From: Methanobacterium sp.
GTDB taxonomy: Archaea; Methanobacteriota; Methanobacteria; Methanobacteriales; Methanobacteriaceae
Length of the DNA stretch: 54,098 nt
Reading direction: 5' to 3'
Assembly: GCA_015661405.1 (NCBI GenBank)
Contig: JACWMK010000023.1
Span: 1-54,098 of the forward strand
Every line of letters begins with the position of its first letter. Position 1 is the first letter of the stretch. The notes under the pieces were generated by a model. That model saw only the letters and a list, made by a program, of their open reading frames with translations. It was not told where the DNA came from and did no database searches. Positions 9,507 through 17,434 of the stretch are shown one piece after another. The translations under genes and the position numbers were made by a program.

Positions 9507-10820
9507 TTGTATAAAATGATTAAAGAAACATTTAAAAAAAAACCTATTAGTTTATGGTCCGCTGTTGCCATTGGCATAGGTGGCATGATCGGTGCTGGTA
9601 TTTTTTCTCTGTTAGGTATTGCAACCACTATAACCGGTAATTTAATATACATCTCTTTTATAATTGGAGGAGGAATTGCACTACTCAGTACATACTCCTA
9701 TGCTAAATTAGGGACTAAATATCCATCTGCAGGAGGACCAGTCAAATTTTTACTAATGGGATTTGGTGATGGAATCCTAAGTGGAGGATTCACATTTCTA
9801 TTATGGATCGGATACATCTTCGCCTTAAGTGTATATGCAGAGGCTTTTGGAAGCTACGCCGCCATTCTACTCCCCATAAATCATTCAGGACTCTCCGTTA
9901 CTATACTAGCAGTTCTCATTATTCTAATATTCACATCCATCAATTTTTTAGGACCCAAAATTGTAGGAAGATCAGAATTACTAATTGTAGGAATAAAAGT
10001 AGGTATATTACTTGTTTTTGCAGTAGTCGGATTATTTTTTATAAAACCTACCCTATTAATAATTACACACTTTCCACCAGTCACTAACATATTAACCGCA
10101 TCTGCATTATTATTTTTAGGATATGAAGGCTTTGGATTAATAACTAACACTGCGGAGGATATACAAAACCCTGAAAAAAACATATCCCGAGCATTATACC
10201 TAGCAGTAGCACTAGTGATTATAATCTATGTGCTGGTTTCTGTGGTATTAGTGGGAAATTTGGCAATCCCTGAAATTGCTAAAACCGCAGATTATGCTCT
10301 AGCAGTTGCAGTAGAACCATTTGCAGGGGCATTAGGGTTTACTATAATAGCAATAGCAGCTATAATCTCAACTTCATCTGCAATTAATGCCACACTCTAT
10401 GGGGGAGCTAATGTCAGTTATCTAATGGCAAAAAAAGGAGAACTACCTAAAATTTTTAATAGAACAGCCTGGAGAGACGGTAAAGAAGGTTTAATAATCA
10501 CCAGCACCATTGTCATCCTCTTCACCATATTTCTCAACTTAAGCAGCGTAGCTTTAATGGGCAGTGCCTTATTCCTAATAATATACGCAGGAGTGAACTT
10601 CTCACATCTTAAATTATATAAAAAAACCAGAGCTAACAAATACATAATATGGTTAGCAATAATAGGTTGTCTTTCCGCATTAACAGTACTAATTTATTAC
10701 CAAATTTATAATTCACCCTTAACCATAGAATTATTAATCACTGTATTAATACTGGCGTTTTTAATTGAATTTATCTATCGTAGATTCACCAGACGAGCAT
10801 TAAAGAAAAGAATTCGTTAA
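9507..10820 (+). CDS. APC-superfamily amino acid permease
   Basis: 437 residues, about 12 membrane helices. The first helix carries the broken-helix substrate motif GIGGMIGAGIFSLLG (about 24-38), followed by YAKLGTKYPSAGGPVKF, both typical of APC amino acid transporters. Residues near 280-300 (TSSAINATLYGG) match helix 8 of the family. It probably imports an amino acid or amine; the substrate is not readable. The tail is Arg/Lys-rich. The start is TTG 9507 or ATG 9516; neither has a good ribosome site, and a leaderless transcript is possible. It sits between the two paralogous repeat membrane proteins, which may reflect a shared role in transport or a duplication around it. Confidence 0.85.
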   Translation: MYKMIKETFKKKPISLWSAVAIGIGGMIGAGIFSLLGIATTITGNLIYISFIIGGGIALLSTYSYAKLGTKYPSAGGPVKFLLMGFGDGILSGGFTFLLWIGYIFALSVYAEAFGSYAAILLPINHSGLSVTILAVLIILIFTSINFLGPKIVGRSELLIVGIKVGILLVFAVVGLFFIKPTLLIITHFPPVTNILTASALLFLGYEGFGLITNTAEDIQNPEKNISRALYLAVALVIIIYVLVSVVLVGNLAIPEIAKTADYALAVAVEPFAGALGFTIIAIAAIISTSSAINATLYGGANVSYLMAKKGELPKIFNRTAWRDGKEGLIITSTIVILFTIFLNLSSVALMGSALFLIIYAGVNFSHLKLYKKTRANKYIIWLAIIGCLSALTVLIYYQIYNSPLTIELLITVLILAFLIEFIYRRFTRRALKKRIR

Positions 10821-10856
10821 AATAATAAATATTTAAATTTTTGAGATTTCCTTATT

Positions 10857-10940
10857 TTACATAATAATTAGGATAATGAATAAACCAATAATGAGGATTA
10901 CAGACACCCACATAAAATCTTTCATATCTATAAAATCCAA
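10857..10940 (-). CDS. Single-helix membrane microprotein (27 aa)
   Basis: The frame starts at TTG 10940 and reads MDFIDMKDFMW followed by a hydrophobic helix of about 16 residues (VSVILIIGLFIILIIM) that ends the protein. A GAGGA ribosome site lies 8 bases upstream. The short charged N-terminus plus one helix is the usual shape of regulatory membrane microproteins. It converges on the APC gene. No homology is claimed. Confidence 0.45.
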   Translation of the reverse strand: MDFIDMKDFMWVSVILIIGLFIILIIM

Positions 10941-11125
10941 TATAACATTCCTCAATATATTCTTTAATTATAAATTAATAAATTTTACTTATTTAAATAA
11001 TTTTAATTAAATAAATTAAATTTAAAATTGATTTTTTTTGGGGAATTTATGATAAATTAGTTTATATAAGAATTAAAGTTACATTTAAAAAAAAAGTAAA
11101 ATAGAAATTGATATTTGTTCTGAAT

Positions 11126-11977
11126 TTAATCTGGATGAGTGCGTTCTGGTAGTAATAATATAGCACCAAATAGGAAGCATACGCCTCCAGAAAATGTTCC
11201 CAGATTCACTATAGTGATATTAAGGGGTTGGCCAGTTAATGGTAGAATAAATGCAGCAATTGCTGAGAAACCAAATGCTATTGACCCTAAAAGATTTAAT
11301 AAAGCTATTTGCCATGAAAGACTTCCAGTTTTCCATGAGAATATGGAATGTCCAACTTCCATCCATACCAGTCCGCTTGCAATTAAGAAACAAGTAGACC
11401 CGTATACATCAGGTACCCACACATGGTGATTCATCTGATGAATAGTTAAAGTACTATTCAAAGCGAAGAAAGTGCTTATGTTAAAAAAAATTGTTCCAAT
11501 AAACTGTACAACACTCGAAAGCCAATCTATTCTTCTTGGTTCCCAAGTTAAAAAGCGTAATTTCTCCTTTAATAATAAACTTTTAGGTGTTTGCTGAGTG
11601 TTTACAGTTTCAAAGTATTGAGATAAAGCTGCTGATGTAAAGAAAATTGAACCAACGAAAAATGTAATTCCATCTAATTCATTACCCACCCAATTAACAT
11701 AACCAGGCGCAGCACCAGCAGCAAAGCATATAGAACCAATCGCAAAAAGTATACCTATCCACCATCCAATTGCACCAGGAGCCCACCATGTAGAATCAGT
11801 TCCACTATCCAGAAGATTATGATGTTTACGATGATGACGAGAACTCCAAATTACAGTGTGACCTTCAGGATTTTTAAAAGTTGCATTGGTTACGAAGGGA
11901 CCAGGACCTTCACTTTTTTTACATACCCATCCTTCCGGGGTTTTTACATATGGTCTATTAGTACATTCATCCTCCAT
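11126..11977 (-). CDS. Membrane protein with three tandem two-helix repeats (paralog B)
   Basis: 283 residues, co-linear with the protein at 8400-9260 over its full length (roughly half the residues identical by eye). Shared blocks include KSEGPGPF, KNPEGHT, RHHRKH, WWAPGAIGWWIGILFAIGS, LRFLTWEPRRIDW and PDVYGSTCFLIASGLVWMEVG. The three Trp-initiated hairpin repeats are kept. It is a His-rich variant in the N-terminal domain. The start is supported by GGGGGTGA about 9 bases upstream. Each paralog has its own promoter region and they face each other across the APC gene. The role is unknown. Confidence 0.75.
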   Translation of the reverse strand: MEDECTNRPYVKTPEGWVCKKSEGPGPFVTNATFKNPEGHTVIWSSRHHRKHHNLLDSGTDSTWWAPGAIGWWIGILFAIGSICFAAGAAPGYVNWVGNELDGITFFVGSIFFTSAALSQYFETVNTQQTPKSLLLKEKLRFLTWEPRRIDWLSSVVQFIGTIFFNISTFFALNSTLTIHQMNHHVWVPDVYGSTCFLIASGLVWMEVGHSIFSWKTGSLSWQIALLNLLGSIAFGFSAIAAFILPLTGQPLNITIVNLGTFSGGVCFLFGAILLLPERTHPD

Positions 11978-12412
11978 GTAAAAAAATCACCCCCAGAATT
12001 CATCCATTACTTTCCTAATTTTTTCTCATAAATTTCAATATAAATCTTCTACTAAAAACCTTATGTCACATTTGAATTACATTTTTATTTTAAGAACGTC
12101 TTAATCGTTAATATATTAATGGATGGGTTTTCATTTACTTTATACATTTCTTTTATCTCTTCTGATTTCCAAGTTATTATGGGGATGACCATCTCTAATT
12201 ACTGAGATATTATGCTGCAGTTTAGGGGAAGCAGGTTATGCAAGTATTATCTAAACTTTCAACAGACATTCCATATAATTATGGGTTGGAATTCTCCAAA
12301 TTTAAAGTTTCACCCCCAAATTTTATTTAAACGAATAATTATAAAACATTCAAAAAATAAATTCCTAAATATTCAATTTATAACTATTTTAAAATATTAT
12401 ACAGGTGTTAAT

Positions 12413-13102
12413 GTGGGTTATCTAATTTGTAATAAATGTAAAAGTTACTATAAATTGCAATCAGGTGAATCAGCAAAAGATTTCGTTGATAAATGTGATT
12501 GCGGTGGTAAAATAAGATATATTCAAAATTTAGATATCATAGATCCTCAATGGAAACCATTCACAATAAAAAGAAAACCATCAAAAAAAGAAATATTACA
12601 AGATAAAATGCAATCCATATTCACGTTTCGAAAAATAGACCTAAAAAACCATTTACAACAATTCTATTATAATAATATCGGAAAACATATCCAAAATAAT
12701 CGAAATCAATATACAATCCACAATAATTCATATGGTATGCAATCAGGTTTCATGAATTCCATAAGAAATGAACTAAATTTCCATAATATTCAATGGATCC
12801 TAGTTATACCCGCAACAATACTAATAACACTAATATTAGGATTTGGACATGGCCTTATAACACTCTTAACATTCATATTATTAATAATAGTTGGCTATTT
12901 ATCTAAAAATATAATAACCGGAACTAAAAATGCATTAATTATAGGTGCAGTCTCTTACTTTATAGGAACCCTTCTAACAGGTGCCTATCTCTACTTAATA
13001 ATATATATCCTACTAGGAATTGTCAATGGATTGATATGTGGGTTCCTAGGTGCATACCTCAAAATAATAATACAACAATCAAAATATAAAAATACTTTCT
13101 AA
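12413..13102 (+). CDS. Zinc-ribbon membrane protein (DUF5518-like C-terminus)
   Basis: 229 residues from GTG 12413, which follows AGGTG by 5 bases; the frame is open further upstream but that part looks non-coding. The N-terminus is a zinc ribbon (CNKCKSYYKL...CDCGG, about 6-37). A basic linker follows, then four hydrophobic segments from about 140 to 220 with Gly-rich turns (LGFGHGLITLL, ILLGIVNGLICGFLGAYL), the look of DUF5518 proteins of Methanobacteria. It is probably a membrane protein with a cytosolic zinc-binding head. The start choice is moderately sure. Confidence 0.6.
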   Translation: MGYLICNKCKSYYKLQSGESAKDFVDKCDCGGKIRYIQNLDIIDPQWKPFTIKRKPSKKEILQDKMQSIFTFRKIDLKNHLQQFYYNNIGKHIQNNRNQYTIHNNSYGMQSGFMNSIRNELNFHNIQWILVIPATILITLILGFGHGLITLLTFILLIIVGYLSKNIITGTKNALIIGAVSYFIGTLLTGAYLYLIIYILLGIVNGLICGFLGAYLKIIIQQSKYKNTF

Positions 13103-13277
13103 AAAAATAATAATAAATGTTTCCATTTTTAGAGTATTTCACAAAAACCATATTTTAAAGATTAACTATTTTTTTTTATTAAAATTTTCAAATTCATCCT
13201 TAAATGTAGTTAATTCCAAATCTTAGGACTCAGTTATCAATGGTACAGTGAAAAACAGACTTTGAAGAAACTAAATA

Positions 13278-14666
13278 TTACCATACATTCAGAATCCACT
13301 CCTTATTCTTTTTATATTCCATATCCGTAAACAATACATTCGCCATCTCCTCAGCAAGCCAAATCGCACCAGCATACCCCACAACCGGATGTCTATAATA
13401 ACCCGCCCTATCATAAACTGGGAAACCCACACGAAGCATCGGTATATCATAATCGATAGATATAAAACGACCCTTAGAATGACCCATAATCAGATCAAGT
13501 TCAACCTCCTTATTTTTTACTCTACTTTCCAAATCCCACAAATCCGCATTACGGATAATCTGCATATCATATTCAACTTTCTCCTGAAGCTCTTTAATAC
13601 GGGGATCTTTCAAATAATTCGGATTTTCATCACCCAGCAGAAGCAGCACCGGCTTCATCTCCAGATCAAGACAAAACTCAGCAAGACCAATCACAAGATC
13701 AGGATTACCATAAATAGCCACCTTCTTATCAGCAAAAAACATGTGAACCAGGTCAGTCAATGCATCAATAGCAACACCTCTCTCCCGCACTAGAGAATAA
13801 GGAATAGGTTTACCAGACATTTTTCTAATATTCTCTAAAAAAGCATCAGTATTGCGAATACCAATCGGAGTCGGTCCAATCACCGCAGGAACCCCAAATT
13901 TTTTTTCCAGATACAATGCAGCTTCACCACCTTCATACCTGTTAAGTGCGATAGTCCCCATCGCATTAGCAGTACCTTTCAAATCCTCAATCGTCGTACT
14001 TCCCTCAGAAACCGCATCACCCTTAGGCATTAAAGGTGAATCAAAGCTCTCAATTTCAAACAAAACCGTAGCATCCACATTCATTTCTGATAAAAGATGC
14101 TTAAGAGCCGTTACATCTCCAGGATTCACCCACCCTGTAATTAAATTAATTTTCCCATTTGAATCATCTTTTTCTGCAAAAGCAGTTACAAAATCCTTAA
14201 CAGCAACATCATACCCTGTTACCATACTTCCCTTAAAACTCGGTGTTTTTATCGAAATCAGATGAACTTCACGATCAGCATATTTTTCTTTCAAAAGACC
14301 TTCATTAAGTTTCCTAATAACCCCATCAACATCTTCCCCAATGATTTCAGTTGAACAAGTTGAGATTATAGGAATAACTTTTACATCAGGATATCGCATT
14401 AAAAGCACGTCAACAGCCTCTTCAACACGATGAGCAGCACCGAAAACCGCCGCATCCTCATGCAAAGATGAAGACGCTACTAGGAAATTATCCTTAAAAT
14501 GCTGCGCAAACAACAAGCGCACAAACATAACGCAACCCTGACCACCATGAACGATGCCAATACAATCTTCAATTCCTATACTAGCATATTGAGCACCGGC
14601 AGGCTGACAAGTAAATATTGGATTAATAACACCAGCACGGTCTTTTTCATTCAATTCACAAGACAT
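13278..14666 (-). CDS. anfK: Iron-only nitrogenase FeFe protein beta subunit
   Basis: 462 residues, the usual AnfK/VnfK length, lacking the longer N-terminus of NifK. The three P-cluster cysteines are present at C20 (FTCQPAGA), C45 (GGQGCVMF) and C104 (ISTCSTEIIG). With AnfD and AnfG it forms the alpha2-beta2-delta2 dinitrogenase that reduces N2 to ammonia with more H2 release than the Mo enzyme. It is the last gene of anfDGK, starting 18 bases after anfG ends, with an AGAGGTGA ribosome site. No anfO, nifE or nifN follows. The Fe-only assignment comes from AnfD and AnfG; alone, this subunit could be vanadium type. Confidence 0.93.
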   Translation of the reverse strand: MSCELNEKDRAGVINPIFTCQPAGAQYASIGIEDCIGIVHGGQGCVMFVRLLFAQHFKDNFLVASSSLHEDAAVFGAAHRVEEAVDVLLMRYPDVKVIPIISTCSTEIIGEDVDGVIRKLNEGLLKEKYADREVHLISIKTPSFKGSMVTGYDVAVKDFVTAFAEKDDSNGKINLITGWVNPGDVTALKHLLSEMNVDATVLFEIESFDSPLMPKGDAVSEGSTTIEDLKGTANAMGTIALNRYEGGEAALYLEKKFGVPAVIGPTPIGIRNTDAFLENIRKMSGKPIPYSLVRERGVAIDALTDLVHMFFADKKVAIYGNPDLVIGLAEFCLDLEMKPVLLLLGDENPNYLKDPRIKELQEKVEYDMQIIRNADLWDLESRVKNKEVELDLIMGHSKGRFISIDYDIPMLRVGFPVYDRAGYYRHPVVGYAGAIWLAEEMANVLFTDMEYKKNKEWILNVW

Positions 14667-14684
14667 AAAATTAATTCACCTCTT

Positions 14685-15035
14685 CTAATAAACTGGGTTA
14701 GTCAGCTCCTTATTAAGCGACCCAGTGATTGTCAAATAATCTATTTGCTCTTTGAGACCTTTCATAAGTATTTTAATCTCATTTTTTTCCATTTTAGAAA
14801 GCCAGGGATAATTGTCTTTGAAGTCTCTAGCCAATATTACAGCTTCCACCCAATAACACTTATCCGAGGGAGTCTCACGTTCAACAGGTTCATCGCATAA
14901 AATCTGCATGGTTTTCATAAGAATCCCTTCATTTTGATCTTCCCGATCCCATGCTCGGGAGTTAAACTGCCATAGACACCATTTCATTATATAATCAACT
15001 AATTGTTCAACCTGTTCTTGTATAATGTCATCCAA
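14685..15035 (-). CDS. anfG: Iron-only nitrogenase delta subunit
   Basis: 116 residues, the normal size of the delta subunit found only in the V and Fe nitrogenases. Recognised by VEQLVDYIMKWCLWQFNSRAWDRE at the start and WVEAVILARDFKDNYPWL near the middle. It binds the alpha subunit and is needed for mature dinitrogenase. It lies between anfD (14 bases upstream) and anfK, the standard D-G-K order. No Mo-nitrogenase operon has this gene, so it excludes nifDK. Confidence 0.93.
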   Translation of the reverse strand: MDDIIQEQVEQLVDYIMKWCLWQFNSRAWDREDQNEGILMKTMQILCDEPVERETPSDKCYWVEAVILARDFKDNYPWLSKMEKNEIKILMKGLKEQIDYLTITGSLNKELTNPVY

Positions 15036-15049
15036 TACTTTAACCCCCT

Positions 15050-16612
15050 TTATTCTATACTTAAAGACTGTTTTTCTATTTTAGGATATTTTTTATCACG
15101 TAGTTTTGATACGCAGTCATAATCACCAGTATACTGTCTTTCCCCGCTTACAATGGCTGCTTCTTTATCAATTTTAACATCGGAAATCATTTGCCTCGTC
15201 ATAAATCCTTTATCTGTGTCTATTTCATTTTTACTGATATCCAATCCAGATAACTGGTGAATCGGTGAATAAACCGCATTGTAAATATCACGGGCAAACC
15301 TGACCCATCCTTCAAATCCTTTATATGGTCCGTTATGATACGCATGTGCATTAATATATTGAACCCGAAGCTTTTTAGCAACTTCACCAGGACGAACACC
15401 AGTAAAGATGACATCAGGTTTTAATTTTTTCATCGCCTCAATACCCTCAAGTTCATTGGGATCATCAATAGCCAACGCACCTGCCTCACACCGTGCTATA
15501 CCCTTTTCCATATCCCCTTGATGACCGAATTTTGTATATAATGAAACTACATCAACACCCATTTCTTCATGGATTACATGCGCCCAGTGCCAGAGCTTCG
15601 AGCCGCCAGGCCACAAGCAAACTTTGACTCCTTTCAGCCGTCGAGCATACCAATCAAGTTCTGGTTTCCATCTCGCTGTTTCCTCGTCAATAATAGCCTG
15701 CGCTTCCTTTTCAAGACCAAAAAATAACCCAACCTTCAGGAGTGATTCTGAAAGAGGTTTGAATCCGAATCCATCTATATCCAATCGTGGTGTTCCATAT
15801 CTTTTCCTAAGCTCGTTGCAGATGTACTCAGCTGAACGTGCGCATTCAAGCACATTAAGCTGCGCCAAGTGCATGCCCCTAAGTTCGTCGTATGAACCGT
15901 TCCCAGTAAAAGTGGAAAGCACCTGAATGCCCATTCGTTTAAAGTAATCCACCATCACTTCCTGGTCACCCTGTATGTTATATTCTCCCACATAATTAAT
16001 TACGTAGTCACTCGTTATCTTTGGTTCGAATGTACCGACTTTTTGATTAATCCATGCAATATTGATTAAATGATGCCCACCCGATTGACTCGGACCTGCA
16101 AATCCTGGTGAATTACAGACGAAGATATCTACATCAGGCATCGTATCCATCACTTCTTTCGCGACAGCATCAATATCATCCCCAATCAATGCAGAGGCAC
16201 AGGTTTGATATATAGTCATACGTTTGATTTCTGGAAAAGCTTTAAAAGCCTCAATTATATTTTGCTTTAAAAGATTTTCAGCTCCGAAAACGATATGTTT
16301 TTCTTTCATGTCAGAGGCAAAGGTATATTTAAACTGGAAGTTGTCATTATCGCTGATATACCTTTTTGTTTGCCAAGTATCGTAAGTACATCCGACTGGA
16401 CCATGACACAAGTGGATGACATCTTTCATTGGGGTTCCAATTACATGTTTAGCACCGCAGAAGGCGCATCCACGTTCTGAAATCGTTCCTGGAATGGTTT
16501 TAAGGTAGCCGAGAGGAAGACATGATGTTAAATCCTCATCTTCACCTTTTACAACAGCATGTTTTTTTCTTTCAGGAATGCATTCGCTGCATTTAAATGT
16601 ATGATATGGCAT
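15050..16612 (-). CDS. anfD: Iron-only nitrogenase FeFe protein alpha subunit
   Basis: 520 residues. It follows the Azotobacter AnfD pattern very closely from PERKKHAV through SERGCAFCGAKHVIGTP to YHNGPYKGFEGWVRFARD, and departs from VnfD (for example WQTKRYISDNDNFQ). P-cluster ligands are C49, C75 and C138; cofactor ligands are C257 (VLECARSAEY) and H423 (NAHAYHNG). The subunit holds the FeFe cofactor. It is first in the operon, with a strong GGAGG ribosome site. The leader of about 250 bases before it contains an inverted repeat, and the NrpR operator and TATA box lie further up. Most anf operons start with anfH and nifI genes; none is here. Confidence 0.95.
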   Translation of the reverse strand: MPYHTFKCSECIPERKKHAVVKGEDEDLTSCLPLGYLKTIPGTISERGCAFCGAKHVIGTPMKDVIHLCHGPVGCTYDTWQTKRYISDNDNFQFKYTFASDMKEKHIVFGAENLLKQNIIEAFKAFPEIKRMTIYQTCASALIGDDIDAVAKEVMDTMPDVDIFVCNSPGFAGPSQSGGHHLINIAWINQKVGTFEPKITSDYVINYVGEYNIQGDQEVMVDYFKRMGIQVLSTFTGNGSYDELRGMHLAQLNVLECARSAEYICNELRKRYGTPRLDIDGFGFKPLSESLLKVGLFFGLEKEAQAIIDEETARWKPELDWYARRLKGVKVCLWPGGSKLWHWAHVIHEEMGVDVVSLYTKFGHQGDMEKGIARCEAGALAIDDPNELEGIEAMKKLKPDVIFTGVRPGEVAKKLRVQYINAHAYHNGPYKGFEGWVRFARDIYNAVYSPIHQLSGLDISKNEIDTDKGFMTRQMISDVKIDKEAAIVSGERQYTGDYDCVSKLRDKKYPKIEKQSLSIE

Positions 16613-16655
16613 GGACTTTTCCTCCTTTTTTTATAATAATTAGATATTTAAAAAT

Positions 16656-16689
16656 AAATACGATGTATAATAATCAAATTATCGTATTT
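16656..16689 (-). promoter_or_regulatory. 9-base inverted repeat in the anfDGK leader
   Basis: AAATACGAT (16656-16664) and ATCGTATTT (16681-16689) are perfect inverted copies 16 bases apart, about 45-75 bases before anfD. It may be an RNA hairpin in the leader or a binding site for a second regulator, for example a molybdate-dependent one, since Fe-only nitrogenases are usually repressed by Mo. The repeat is seen; the role is a guess. Confidence 0.45.
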
Positions 16690-16862
16690 GCGAATATTTT
16701 AGGTAAAATCCAATGGATACTGCATTATAATTGTTGTTAATTCTTTTTTTAATTTCCATTTTTCATTTGTCTTCACTATTTTTTTTATAATTCCGTTATG
16801 GACTCAAATTTATGTTTAATTATTTTATCAATATGATTCTTTATTCATATCGATAGGAATAA

Positions 16863-16876
16863 GGAAGCATACTTCC
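16863..16876 (-). promoter_or_regulatory. NrpR operator of anfDGK
   Basis: GGAAGCATACTTCC fits the NrpR consensus GGAA-N6-TTCC exactly. NrpR represses nitrogen-fixation and assimilation genes in methanogens when 2-oxoglutarate is low. It lies just downstream of a TATA box facing anfD, where bound repressor would overlap the transcription start. The site is about 250 bases before anfD, so it implies a long leader. Confidence 0.82.
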
Positions 16877-16901
16877 GATAGTCTAGTATTTGATACCATT
16901 A

Positions 16902-16910
16902 TTATATAAA
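16902..16910 (-). promoter_or_regulatory. TATA box of anfDGK
   Basis: TTTATATAA on the minus strand, 26 bases upstream of the NrpR operator edge. Archaeal transcription would start near 16880, directly beside the operator. No other TATA box of equal quality lies between this and anfD. Confidence 0.65.
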
Positions 16911-17002
16911 CATTACGGAACTCAAAATCAACCAATAAATAAAATAATATTATAAAATTTTTACCACTATATAAATTAAACTTCAAAAAAATTTTTACTA
17001 TC

Positions 17003-17158
17003 TTAATCAGAAGCTACAATCATATAAATACCTAAAATAATCGCTAATATTCCTACAAAAATTCCAAGACCATGCCTTAAAACAGCATCTAAAATAAATA
17101 ATATACCCATAACAAGCACAATAATACCTGCAACAGACCTATTAAATGTTATATTCAT
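17003..17158 (-). CDS. Small two-helix membrane protein (51 aa)
   Basis: The protein begins MNITFNRSVAG and has two hydrophobic segments (about 8-25 and 32-49, GIFVGILAIILGIYMIVA). ATG 17158 is chosen over the longer frame because GGTGGGATG lies 7 bases before it. It resembles the hairpin protein at 4941 in size and design but not in sequence. It ends about 90 bases before the anf promoter in the same direction; a role in nitrogen fixation is not indicated. Confidence 0.6.
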   Translation of the reverse strand: MNITFNRSVAGIIVLVMGILFILDAVLRHGLGIFVGILAIILGIYMIVASD

Positions 17159-17434
17159 ATTATAACATCCCACCCAATTTTTTTTAAAAAAAAATATAAA
17201 CTCCATTAGTTTATCTTATTATTATATGGAGTATTCTATAAATTAAATTTTACCTAAAATTTTCATATTATATATCCATTTAATCGTTTTATAAACACAA
17301 TTTTTTTTTTATAACAAATTATGGAACTAATAATTTAGAATTAGAAAAATTATTATTCATAAAAATATAAAATAATATTCAAACTGTTAAAAAAATTTTA
17401 TATGGGATTTCTTTTTAGGAGAATTAAATATCCC

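Noticed and set aside
9881..10183. 100-residue minus-strand frame inside the APC permease gene
   Set aside because: It is the shadow of a real membrane protein gene, with no ribosome site.
12085..12192. 35-codon minus-strand frame starting MVIPIITWKSEE
   Set aside because: Protein-like but no proper ribosome site and no family match; could be a tautomerase-like scrap, not supportable.
13852..14265. 137-residue forward frame opposite anfK
   Set aside because: Antisense of a conserved nitrogenase gene; no own start signal.
15050..16612. Vanadium nitrogenase vnfD
   Set aside because: The sequence follows AnfD rather than VnfD at many diagnostic stretches (RYISDNDNFQ, LWPGGSKLWHWAHVI).
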